A stretch of 64,000 nt of DNA from JAAZKA01 sp034926225 (GTDB taxonomy: Bacteria; Bacillota; Clostridia; Oscillospirales; QAMX01), in assembly GCA_034926225.1 (NCBI GenBank), contig JAYFRF010000003.1:1-64000 (forward strand), written 5' to 3'. A program made the translations under genes and the position numbers. Positions 49,667-57,157 of the stretch are shown piece by piece. The notes below the pieces were generated by a model. That model did not search any database. It was not told the DNA's origin and saw only the letters and a program-made list of their open reading frames with translations. How positions within the stretch are numbered: position 1 is the stretch's first letter; every line of letters begins with the position of its first letter.

Positions 49667-50929
49667 TCATGCTTTGTAATCAAGCAGGAACGCGCCGAGA
49701 ATCTTCGCAAATTCGAGCAGCCGGGCGCATTCGATGAATTCATCGGCCTGATGCGCGCCGCCATAGACGCCGAAGTCGCGGCCGATGCCGAAGGAGAACG
49801 CGCGCGGACTGCCGTACTTAATGAAAAGCGACAGATCGGACAGACAGGAACCGCACGGAGCAAGCTTTCTCCCAGCCGCGCTTTCCGCCGCGCGGACGAG
49901 CGTATCCATGGCGGGATTTTCCATGGCGGTCTCTTTGAAATGGAAATGCCGCGTGGTGCGTTCGAAGCGGTCGAAGAGCAGACCGTAGGGGGCAAGCTTT
50001 TCCGACAGACGCGTCTGCATCTTTTTTAGCTCGGCGTCGATCTCGTCTTTCGTGCGTGTGGTGTAGTAACAAACCTCGACGAAGGCGCGGTCGAAGTCGG
50101 AGGAACCGTCGCCGGAACGCATTTCGGTGAAGCGTACGGAGGTGTCGGGGATGTTCGTCCCACGATAGAAAGGAACTTTCCGCAGTTCCTGCGCACGGCG
50201 TTCCCGGAAAGCGTAGAATTCTTCGCGCAGAATCGCGAGTCCGTCGAGCATCGGCCCGCAGGAATCGAGCGGATGATCCGCACGGATATACGCCCGCAGT
50301 CTGCCGCCGCCGGCCGCAACTGCCCAGATGTCAAAATTCTTACAGTCAAGGTTTACGATATCCTCGCACGGGTACTTTAAACAGGCCGCCAGCGTACCGT
50401 TGCCGCCGCCGTTTTCCTCGTCGGAGTAGGCGGTGAACAGCAGCTCATAGGGCAGCGTGATGCTTTCGTCCCGCAAAAGGGTCAGCAAGTAGAGAACGGT
50501 TGCGATACCGTATTTATCGTCACACGCGCCGCGGCCGAGGATATTGCCGTCGCGCAGCTCTCCCGAAAACGGCGGGAACGTCCAGTTTGCCGGGTTGCCG
50601 ACGGGCACGGTATCCGAATGCGCGGCGAGCATCAAACGGCGGCGGGAATTTCCCCCACGGCTGACGGTGACATTCGGGCGGTTTTCAAGATGATGGCCAT
50701 CCCAGTAATCGGGGTTTGAGGGCAAACCGGGGACATCCATCGGCGAGTAAACGTCCGGCGACAGCCCGAGTGACTGAAGCTTATCGGCGACAAATGCTGC
50801 GACGGCGGCTTCACGGCCGGATGTGCCGAAATTCTGGGAATCGATGCGTACGAGCGCGGAAAGAAGCGCATATAATTCGCTTTCCCGCGCGGTGACAGCA
50901 CGTAAAAAGGCTTCTTTCTTATCAGACAT
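49667..50929 (-). CDS. M20-family metallopeptidase / deacylase
   Basis: 420 residues. LAAHSDTVPVG (zinc His), GACDDKYG (bridging Asp), YSDEENGGG (catalytic and metal Glu pair) and the C-terminal GGAHQADEF (His) are the M20/M25/M40 metal ligands. It resembles ArgE/DapE-type deacylases, but the residues between the halves (GIAILREEF...) do not settle the substrate. The deacetylase gene lies downstream on the same strand ~90 bases on, so the two may be cotranscribed. Confidence 0.85.
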   Translation of the reverse strand: MSDKKEAFLRAVTARESELYALLSALVRIDSQNFGTSGREAAVAAFVADKLQSLGLSPDVYSPMDVPGLPSNPDYWDGHHLENRPNVTVSRGGNSRRRLMLAAHSDTVPVGNPANWTFPPFSGELRDGNILGRGACDDKYGIATVLYLLTLLRDESITLPYELLFTAYSDEENGGGNGTLAACLKYPCEDIVNLDCKNFDIWAVAAGGGRLRAYIRADHPLDSCGPMLDGLAILREEFYAFRERRAQELRKVPFYRGTNIPDTSVRFTEMRSGDGSSDFDRAFVEVCYYTTRTKDEIDAELKKMQTRLSEKLAPYGLLFDRFERTTRHFHFKETAMENPAMDTLVRAAESAAGRKLAPCGSCLSDLSLFIKYGSPRAFSFGIGRDFGVYGGAHQADEFIECARLLEFAKILGAFLLDYKA

Positions 50930-50985
50930 GTTCTCAAAACAACTCCTTTATTTATAAAAATTTCAGAACTAAAGAGGATTAGAGC

Positions 50986-52002
50986 ATGAAAAATCCAAAT
51001 ATGCCCGCGGGACACATCAAGCTCTCCAACATCATTGCGCCGGATGCGGATGAAAACCGCGTCGCATTCCTTGAAAAGCTCGGCATCCGCTACGCCTACA
51101 CATGGAAGGGCGGCGACCTGGTCCGCGCCTATGACGAGCTGGCAAGGCTTCGGGAGCTTCTAAGCCGTCACGGTATTACGCTGTACAACGCGGGCGACTA
51201 CAAGATCGCGAAATCTCCGAATATCCATCTCGGCACGCCGGAGCGTGACCGCGATATCGAAGCATTCGCCGAAGTGCTGCGCACGTTGGCTCGTTTGGGC
51301 GTCTATAACACCACGTTTACCTGGGAGCCGGATCAGGTCTGGTCTTCCGGGCAGACAATGACGCGCGGCGGCGCGATCGCACGGTACTGCGACGAACGCG
51401 AGCTTGAGAAAAAGGAGCTCACGCATGGGCGGCGGTACGAAAAAGAGGAGCTTTGGGAGAACTTCAACTACTTTATGCGTCGAATCATTCCGGTTTGTGA
51501 AGAAACCGGTGTGAGACTGGCGCTGCATCCGAACGATCCGCCGATGCCGGAGATCGCAGGAATCGCCTGCCTGATCATCAGCCGCGACGATTATCGCCGT
51601 GCGTTTACCATCGCCGACAGCTACGCTTCCGCGTCATACAAGGCGTCCGGCGCAAGACCGTCACTGGGGATGGAGTTCTGCTGCGGCTGCTGGCTTGAGG
51701 GAGGGGAGCGCTTCGGCGATATCCTCGCCGGCGTACGGGAGTTCGCGGCTGAGAAGCGTATCATCATCACGCATTTCCGCAACGTCGATCAGCCCTTGCC
51801 GCATTTCGTCGAGACATTCATCGACGGTGGCTACATGGATATGTACCGCTTGATGCGTACATTTTATGAAGCGGATTATGACGGCACGATCATCTATGAC
51901 CATTCGCCGATACTGCTGCCGGACGGCGGCGGCTGGGCGGAAACGGCGTACTCCGTGGGGTATATGCAGGCGCTGATGCGCGTGGCTTCCGAAAGGCTGT
52001 AA
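50986..52002 (+). CDS. Mannonate dehydratase-like protein (UxuA family)
   Basis: 338 residues. RLALHPNDPPMPE, EFCCGCWLEGGERFGDIL, THFRNV and YDHSPILLPD are the UxuA signatures, with His and Cys residues that hold the metal in the family. UxuA dehydrates D-mannonate to 2-keto-3-deoxygluconate in glucuronate degradation. The classical enzyme has ~360-394 residues, so this is a shorter relative. No other uronate gene is adjacent. Confidence 0.75.
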   Translation: MKNPNMPAGHIKLSNIIAPDADENRVAFLEKLGIRYAYTWKGGDLVRAYDELARLRELLSRHGITLYNAGDYKIAKSPNIHLGTPERDRDIEAFAEVLRTLARLGVYNTTFTWEPDQVWSSGQTMTRGGAIARYCDERELEKKELTHGRRYEKEELWENFNYFMRRIIPVCEETGVRLALHPNDPPMPEIAGIACLIISRDDYRRAFTIADSYASASYKASGARPSLGMEFCCGCWLEGGERFGDILAGVREFAAEKRIIITHFRNVDQPLPHFVETFIDGGYMDMYRLMRTFYEADYDGTIIYDHSPILLPDGGGWAETAYSVGYMQALMRVASERL

Positions 52003-52047
52003 AAGCAAAAGGGCGGTGCTTTTTTACCGCGCCGCCCGGCTTTTGTT
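52003..52047. terminator. Bidirectional terminator
   Basis: CAAAAGGGCGGTGC... pairs with ...GCGCCGCCCGGCTTTTG around a T-rich loop between two convergent genes. Confidence 0.6.
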
Positions 52048-53119
52048 ATGGAATCCGCTCGAACGGCACGGGGGACTCGCCTGTCCAGCGATAAAGGAAG
52101 ACCCGGCTGTACTGCAAGCCGTCGCCTGTGCTCCCGTTGTGCGAGATATAGTAGTACCCGTCATCGAGCGCAAACAGGCCGGTGTCGCCATGCGGGAAGT
52201 CCCAGCCATAGACGCCGCTTGCTTCATCATGCAGCCCATCGTGAAGCAGCGTCAGTGTTTCTCCCGTCACCTCCGGCGCGAATCCGTAGAGATGTGCAAG
52301 GACAGGTGCCTTGCTGCCGTCGATGATAAAAAACGGGTAGTTTGGATACTCTTTTTTCACACCCGGATAGACCGCCATAAACCAGTTGCCCGTATACGCG
52401 TCGTATTCGAGATTCTGCACGCCGTAGGTCGTATTGCCCGTGTGGACGAAATATTTATACGCAGGATGATCGGGGCCGTTATGATGCGGCGAGGCTTGTG
52501 ACAGCGGGTGGAAATAGGCGTCCAAGTCCGCGGTATCATATGTGAGGATAACCTGATAATCGTTATCACGGCGGTTTATATCGCTGTATACACCGTAAGC
52601 CACGTTAAGGTACAGCTTCCCACCGCGCTCTCCAAAGCGCGGTCCGAACGCGGTACCGTCGATGCCGCTGCATCCGTGAATATGCGGCGTACCGTCTGAG
52701 GCGGCGCCGAGGTAGTCTTGCACGACCTCCGGCAGATACACGGCGGTCATGATACCGTCGCGCTCGGCGTCCATGCCGGGGCGGGTGATCTTTTTACCGT
52801 CAAAGCGGGCGATATAGAAGGCGCTCTCGAGCTTTGCGTCCGAGCCGAGTGCGTGCAGGATACCGCGTCCGATCTCATCCTGTTTATACTCTAAGGAGCC
52901 ATAGACGCAGCCGTCCGTGTCGCAAAAGTCGAGGCAGCCGAGGTGTCCGACAATGCCGTCGACGGTACCGACTAGGTTACCACGAAGATCGGTCTTGACG
53001 AGAGTGGTTGTGAAAGAATAGTAAATGTACTCGCGTTCGGTATCGATGGCGATACCCTGTACATGACCGGTTTTCCATGTGCCGGAGTAGATTTCGTGCG
53101 GCAGGTTTTCGGTGTTCAT
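52046..53119 (-). CDS. Propeller-like protein of unknown function
   Basis: I do not recognise a family. 357 residues from ATG 53119-53117 (AAAGGAGG 12 bases upstream; two earlier Met codons lie before that ribosome site). No signal peptide. Segments such as GIAIDTEREYIYYSFTTTLVKTD, GKLYLNVAYGVYSD and LFALDDGYYYISHNG, repeated with Asp/Gly turns, point to a beta-propeller. The style is similar to the larger protein at 23702. The role is unknown. Confidence 0.6.
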   Translation of the reverse strand: MNTENLPHEIYSGTWKTGHVQGIAIDTEREYIYYSFTTTLVKTDLRGNLVGTVDGIVGHLGCLDFCDTDGCVYGSLEYKQDEIGRGILHALGSDAKLESAFYIARFDGKKITRPGMDAERDGIMTAVYLPEVVQDYLGAASDGTPHIHGCSGIDGTAFGPRFGERGGKLYLNVAYGVYSDINRRDNDYQVILTYDTADLDAYFHPLSQASPHHNGPDHPAYKYFVHTGNTTYGVQNLEYDAYTGNWFMAVYPGVKKEYPNYPFFIIDGSKAPVLAHLYGFAPEVTGETLTLLHDGLHDEASGVYGWDFPHGDTGLFALDDGYYYISHNGSTGDGLQYSRVFLYRWTGESPVPFERIP

Positions 53120-53198
53120 GCGGGATTTTCGCCTCCTTTGCATCAAGTATACCAGAGAGAAACGCGTTATGCAAGCGTTTTGTTGGAGACTATTTTAC

Positions 53199-53227
53199 TT
53201 GACATCTCGGCTAAACCGTGTTATACT
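53199..53227 (+). promoter_or_regulatory. Promoter of methyltransferase 2 leader
   Basis: TTGACA (53199-53204), 17-base spacer, TATACT (53222-53227), the same hexamers and spacing as the promoter at 44192. Confidence 0.75.
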
Positions 53228-53258
53228 ATGCAAAATTCTTCTAAGAGGGCAGCTGCAT

Positions 53259-53378
53259 ATGCGTATTTTCTTTTTTTATGCGAATCCGAATGCAAACTCC
53301 GGTGGTAACGGTCGCTTAGACCGTATGTCGCGGGGCTTTTTGTCGTCGTATTCGTTGGCGGGAGAAGAACATATATAG
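53259..53378 (+). CDS. Candidate leader peptide, 39 residues, upstream of methyltransferase 2
   Basis: ATG 53259 with AAGAGGG at 53243-53249 (nine bases before it). The peptide begins MRIFFFYANPNANSGGNG and ends SLAGEEHI. The ORF contains a hairpin (ACGGTC/GACCGT at 53308-53324), followed by CGGGGCTTTTTG. A second hairpin (GGCGGGAG/CCTCCC) overlaps its end. The terminator of the leader lies 30 bases on. This is the arrangement of a translated attenuator. Confidence 0.5.
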   Translation: MRIFFFYANPNANSGGNGRLDRMSRGFLSSYSLAGEEHI

Positions 53379-53407
53379 CAGCCTCCCACCCCGAATAGAA
53401 TAAACGA

Positions 53408-53451
53408 GCGGCACATGGCTTCGAAAAAAGAGCTATGTGCCGCTTTTTTAT
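53408..53451 (+). terminator. Attenuator terminator before methyltransferase 2
   Basis: GCGGCACATGGCT, loop, AGCTATGTGCCGC then TTTTTT. The methyltransferase ribosome site AAAAGGAG starts ~10 bases later. Confidence 0.8.
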
Positions 53452-53473
53452 AAAAATGAAAAGGAGCGTTCCC

Positions 53474-54286
53474 ATGAATGACATCGACATTGTTCGCGCA
53501 TTCTACGACAGCATGACTGAAAGCGAGTGGAACCGTATCGCCGGGAAGCCGGAATTTCTGCTGACCTGCCGCTTCCTCGACCGCTACATCCGTCCCGGCG
53601 ATCGTGTACTGGACATCGGCGGCGGGCCCGGACGCTATTCGCTCTATCTCGCGGCACGCGGCTGCGATGTGACGCTCTTTGACCTCGCGTCGGAGAATAT
53701 CAAATTCGGGGAAGCAAAAGCGCGGGAACTGGGGCTGCCGCTGCATACGATTTGCGGCGACGCGCGCAAGGTCGATACGCTCACGGAAGGGATGTATGAC
53801 CATGTGCTGCTGATGGGGCCACTGTACCATCTGTTGGAGGAAGCTGACCGGGTACGGGCTGTGGATGCGGCATGCGCAGTATTGAAAACCGGAGGGGTGC
53901 TGTTTGCGTCGTTCATCAACATGTATGCGGGTATGATCTACGAGATGTGCCATGCGCCGGAGCTTGCGATGCCGGAGCGTCAGGATGAGCCTGAAAAGAA
54001 CTTCAAGCGCTGCTTGCTTGAGGGAGACAGCTATGCGGGTGACGCGTTTACGAGGGCGTTCTTCATTGACCAAAACGCGGTTTTACCATTCATGTCGCGC
54101 TTTCCGCTCGAGAAACTCCATCTGTTCGGGCAGGAGGGTGTGTGTTCACCGCGTGCGGGTGAGCTTTTCACGCAGCCGGAAGAGATCTACACCGCGTGGA
54201 TCGATTTTTCCGAAAAGGTCTGTGAGCGTGAGGAACTGTTAAGCTGGGCGGAACATTTGATGTACGTCGGACGGAAGACCATATAA
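53474..54286 (+). CDS. Class I SAM-dependent methyltransferase 2
   Basis: 270 residues from ATG 53474 (AAAAGGAG). Motif I VLDIGGGPGRYSLYL, VTLFDLASENI, then ICGDARKVDT and VLLMGPLYHL (motif IV-like) place it in the UbiE/MT11 group. Only small-molecule substrates can be guessed. It stands alone behind a promoter, leader peptide and terminator, like the methyltransferase at 44399, to which it has no close similarity outside the SAM fold. Confidence 0.82.
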   Translation: MNDIDIVRAFYDSMTESEWNRIAGKPEFLLTCRFLDRYIRPGDRVLDIGGGPGRYSLYLAARGCDVTLFDLASENIKFGEAKARELGLPLHTICGDARKVDTLTEGMYDHVLLMGPLYHLLEEADRVRAVDAACAVLKTGGVLFASFINMYAGMIYEMCHAPELAMPERQDEPEKNFKRCLLEGDSYAGDAFTRAFFIDQNAVLPFMSRFPLEKLHLFGQEGVCSPRAGELFTQPEEIYTAWIDFSEKVCEREELLSWAEHLMYVGRKTI

Positions 54287-54393
54287 GAACATCATATATG
54301 CGTTCCGAAGATGCTGGCGCCGTGCCCGTATCCCCGCGGTCTCTCATGACGCTAAAGATACGAATCTTATAATGTATAAGGGGCGAATACATC

Positions 54394-55155
54394 TTGATTA
54401 CCCTGACCGACGTATGTGCGGGCTATCCAGGAAAGGAAATCCTGCATCATATCACCGCCTTTTTTCCTCCCGCGCGTCTGTCCGTTATTGTTGGCCCGAA
54501 CGGCTGCGGTAAAACGACGCTGCTGCGGACGATCAGCACCGGGCTGCCGCTCATGCATGGCTCAATCACCGTCGCCGACCGTCCGTTGTCCGATTACGAT
54601 CCCGCCGCCCTTGCCCGCACCGTTGCCGTATTGCCGCAGTCACGCGAGGCGCCTGACGCCATCGTATCCCGTCTCGTTCTTTATGGGCGCTTTCCGCGTC
54701 TTCGCTATCCGCGTCACTACCGGCGGGAGGATTACGACATCGCCGCCGCCGCGATGGAGCGGGCGGGGGTAACCGCGCTCGGAGATCGTCCGCTGCGTTC
54801 GCTCTCCGGAGGGGAACGGCAGCGGGTGTATCTCGCGATGGTACTCGCGCAGGATACGCCTGTCATTCTGCTCGACGAGCCGACGACCTTCCTCGACATC
54901 CGCGCGCAGCTTGACCTACTTGCGTTGTTGGGTACACTGAGGGACGAAGGCAAGACGATCATCGCCGTGCTGCATGATCTCGAAAGCGCGCTGCGTACGG
55001 CGGATGCTGTGCTCGTGATGCGGGATGGCTGCGCCGCGGCATTCGATACGCCGGAGAAGCTTGCCCAAACACATACGTTCGACGACATTTTTCATGTCCG
55101 TACCGCCTTGTATACCGCTGACGACGGCGATAAACGGTATTTTTTCCGCAACTGA
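54394..55155 (+). CDS. FecE/FepC-type ABC ATPase
   Basis: 253 residues from TTG 54394 (AAGGGG upstream). Walker A GPNGCGKTTLL, signature LSGGERQRVYLAMVLAQ, Walker B VILLDEPTTFLD, then H-loop VLHDLE. The group energises FecCD permeases for iron chelates or corrinoids. The matching binding protein and permease are at 46795-48706, but on the other strand and ~6 kb away. A TATAAT-like -10 (TCTTATAATG near 54365) lies before it. Confidence 0.85.
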   Translation: MITLTDVCAGYPGKEILHHITAFFPPARLSVIVGPNGCGKTTLLRTISTGLPLMHGSITVADRPLSDYDPAALARTVAVLPQSREAPDAIVSRLVLYGRFPRLRYPRHYRREDYDIAAAAMERAGVTALGDRPLRSLSGGERQRVYLAMVLAQDTPVILLDEPTTFLDIRAQLDLLALLGTLRDEGKTIIAVLHDLESALRTADAVLVMRDGCAAAFDTPEKLAQTHTFDDIFHVRTALYTADDGDKRYFFRN

Positions 55156-55227
55156 CACTTACAATTCAACTAGAAATATTTTTCCTGTAGCAATACTTAA
55201 CGAAACAAGGGCTTGTTACGAAATCGG

Positions 55228-55256
55228 TTGCCTTTTATGAAATATTTTGATATACT
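55228..55256 (+). promoter_or_regulatory. Promoter of the HD-domain gene
   Basis: TTGCCT (55228-55233), 17-base spacer, TATACT (55251-55256). Confidence 0.65.
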
Positions 55257-55289
55257 GGTATCATTCCGATGAGACAAAGGAGACAACCG

Positions 55290-55949
55290 ATGAATCTGGA
55301 TGAAATCCAACGAATTGCCCACGCGTCCTTGGCGGAGCGTTCGAGCCATCCGTGGAAGGAACGCGGCAATAAATATTATCACGGTCTGCGCACGGCAAAG
55401 CTGACGATTACCCTGCGCCGCACACTGTTTCCCGACGACATGTCCCACGACGATATCCTCACCGTTGCCGCATGGTTCCACGACGTGTGCAATGGGGAGG
55501 AAGATCACGGACGCAAGGGTGCGGAGGAGACGCGGCAAAGGTTATGCGGACTATGTACGCCGAAGGAGCTTGATGAGATCTGCGCGATCGTCCTGCATCA
55601 CGACGACCGCTTCGAGGAGGCCGCGTATCTGCCCATATGGACAAAGCTATTGCAGGACGCGGACTACCTCGACCACTTTGGTACCTACGATATTTGGATG
55701 TACTTCCTTTATGCCGGCATGCATGACGGGACGATCGGCGACACGCTTACTTATATGCGTGACGAACGTACACGGGAGCGGGAGTACCATCGTTCGGGGA
55801 TGAATTTTGAATTGTCAAAGCGGATTTATGATGAAAAAATAGACTTTTTCATGCGGTTTTGCGATCGGTTTGCCGTTGAAATAGACGGAGAGATCTGGAA
55901 CTGGGATAATTTGAATGAATCATCCAAACGGTCTGCCGAATCGCAATGA
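55290..55949 (+). CDS. HD-domain phosphohydrolase
   Basis: 219 residues from ATG 55290 (AAAGGAG seven bases upstream). The HD metal site: His in KYYHGLRTAKL (~30), His-Asp in AAWFHDVCNGEEDH, and a later Asp in QDADYLDHF. HD proteins hydrolyse nucleotides or cyclic nucleotides; a specific substrate cannot be given. Single gene with its own promoter and terminator. Confidence 0.8.
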   Translation: MNLDEIQRIAHASLAERSSHPWKERGNKYYHGLRTAKLTITLRRTLFPDDMSHDDILTVAAWFHDVCNGEEDHGRKGAEETRQRLCGLCTPKELDEICAIVLHHDDRFEEAAYLPIWTKLLQDADYLDHFGTYDIWMYFLYAGMHDGTIGDTLTYMRDERTREREYHRSGMNFELSKRIYDEKIDFFMRFCDRFAVEIDGEIWNWDNLNESSKRSAESQ

Positions 55950-55980
55950 AACTGATCATCCGTCCTATATCAATAAAAAT

Positions 55981-56034
55981 AAAAGCAAGAGTGCCGAGTG
56001 TTTTCTCATCAACACACATGGCGCTCTTGCTTTA
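55981..56034. terminator. Terminator after the HD gene
   Basis: AAAGCAAGAGTGCC pairs with GGCGCTCTTGCTTT across a 26-base loop, followed by ATTAAG. Confidence 0.6.
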
Positions 56035-56121
56035 TTAAGAGGTGGCAGAATTCATAAAGAAAACTGCCGCCCCCTTGACGGGATTGTGAAAAACGAGTAT
56101 ACTATACTTGATTATAACGAA

Positions 56122-56349
56122 TTATGCGTGACTTGTGTTGGGAGAATGCTCATCCTGGGGACGTTCACGGAACAGCAGGGAGATGCACCAGAGTCCCGCG
56201 ATACCGACAATAGTGTAAATGATTCGGCTGACGACGGCGAGCTGACCGCCAAAGATAGCGGCGACGATGTCGAAGCCGAAGATGCCGATGCTGCCCCAGT
56301 TGAGTGCGCCGATGACAATAAGAATCAACGCGATACGATCGATAACCAT
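56122..56349 (-). CDS. DUF378-family small membrane protein
   Basis: 75 residues from ATG 56349-56347 (AAAGGAGG upstream). VIDRIALILIVIGALNWGSI and a second hydrophobic segment (VSRIIYTIVGIAGLWCISLL) match DUF378 (YuzA-like), two transmembrane helices with the conserved GALNWG turn. Function unknown. Downstream of an array of palindromic repeats (56383-56453). Confidence 0.82.
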   Translation of the reverse strand: MVIDRIALILIVIGALNWGSIGIFGFDIVAAIFGGQLAVVSRIIYTIVGIAGLWCISLLFRERPQDEHSPNTSHA

Positions 56350-56382
56350 ATAAAAGACCTCCTTTATATCAGAGAATGGTGT

Positions 56383-56453
56383 GGTCACTTTTGTGACCAC
56401 GGTCACCTTTGTGACCACGGTTACCGCTGTGACTACGGTCACCGCCGGTGACC
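56383..56453. repeat. Four tandem 18-bp palindromic repeats
   Basis: GGTCAC-N4-GTGACC at 56383-56398, 56401-56416, 56419-56434 (GGTTAC..GTGACT) and 56437-56453, i.e. one 16-base palindrome every 18 bases. They lie between two minus-strand genes, ending 34 bases before the start of the DUF378 gene (read from the right). Possible operator array or leader hairpins. Confidence 0.75.
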
Positions 56454-56459
56454 GTGGGC

Positions 56460-56846
56460 TTAAAAGCTGGTGATTGCGCGGCCATGCAAATTGACGAGCA
56501 GCTTTTCCGCTTCCGCCGCATCTGCCGGATTGACGTCCAGCTCGAGCCGCGCTTCTCTGGACGCCTCGTTTTGCGCCTGCTCCGCTGTGACGCTCGTCCA
56601 CGGCAGCGGAAAAGGAACGCCGAAGGGAAACGCCCCGCCGTATTGGGCAAAGGCCGTGCCGTTTGTGACGGCAAGATTTTCGTAGCCGGGCGCGATGATG
56701 GCCGGCTGATGAGTATACGGTGCAACGACATCCTGCGTGCCCTCGAGCGATATGACGCGGCGTTCCTGCAGCGGAATCTGCTGCGCAATCGCGGAAGCCG
56801 CATTTTCGGCTAAGTCCGTTGTTTCAAAAATCGCGGTGATACGCAT
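56460..56846 (-). CDS. Conserved-looking hypothetical protein
   Basis: 128 residues from ATG 56846-56844 (GGGAGGAA nine bases upstream); a start 13 codons earlier has no ribosome site. MRITAIFETTDLAENAASAI and the C-terminal LELDVNPADAAEAEKLLVNL resemble a small alpha/beta stress-protein fold (YflT/DUF-like). The Gly/Pro/Ala-rich middle (QYGGAFPFGVPFPLPW) is unusual. No family named. Transcribed with the DUF378 gene across the palindrome array, perhaps. Confidence 0.6.
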   Translation of the reverse strand: MRITAIFETTDLAENAASAIAQQIPLQERRVISLEGTQDVVAPYTHQPAIIAPGYENLAVTNGTAFAQYGGAFPFGVPFPLPWTSVTAEQAQNEASREARLELDVNPADAAEAEKLLVNLHGRAITSF

Positions 56847-56944
56847 TGGAAAATTCCTCCCGCTCAAATCTGTTTTGCTGATCACCGATAGTATGCGCCG
56901 TTTCGGGATAAAATACGTATCAGAAGCACGAGGAAAATGTTAAA

Positions 56945-57139
56945 ATGGAGATTCGTTTAAACGATATTCTGGAAATGAAGAAACTTCATCCCTGCGGAGG
57001 AAAAACATGGAAAGTGCTGCGCGTCGGGATGGATATCCGGCTGCGGTGCGAAACCTGTGGGCATGAAGTGATGGTGCCGCGCGTAAAGATGGAAAAGAAT
57101 ATCCGCAGAGTTATCCGGGAGAATGAGGAGAAACCATAA
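56945..57139 (+). CDS. DUF951-family small protein
   Basis: 64 residues. LNDILEMKKLHPCGGKTWKV and RLRCETCGHEVMVPRVKMEK carry the conserved Cys of DUF951, possibly a zinc- or nucleic-acid-binding knuckle. In other Firmicutes such genes lie near ychF or the chromosome-origin genes; here the neighbour is the secreted hydrolase. No promoter or strong ribosome site was checked beyond the GAAAATGTTAAA before the ATG. Confidence 0.8.
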   Translation: MEIRLNDILEMKKLHPCGGKTWKVLRVGMDIRLRCETCGHEVMVPRVKMEKNIRRVIRENEEKP

Positions 57140-57157
57140 TATGTTTTGGAGAAGCTT

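Noticed and set aside
53228..53308. ORF in the leader of methyltransferase 2 starting at 53228
   Set aside because: Its ATG overlaps the promoter -10 (53222-53227), so it would not be in the transcript. The ORF at 53259 with a ribosome site is preferred.
55915..56451. Plus-strand ORF of 178 codons across the DUF378 region
   Set aside because: Antisense to the DUF378 gene and the palindrome array, no ribosome site. Its repetitive HGD residues come from the repeats.
56383..56453. CRISPR array
   Set aside because: Repeat period is 18 bases with no unique spacers of 26-40 bases; the copies touch each other and there are no cas genes.
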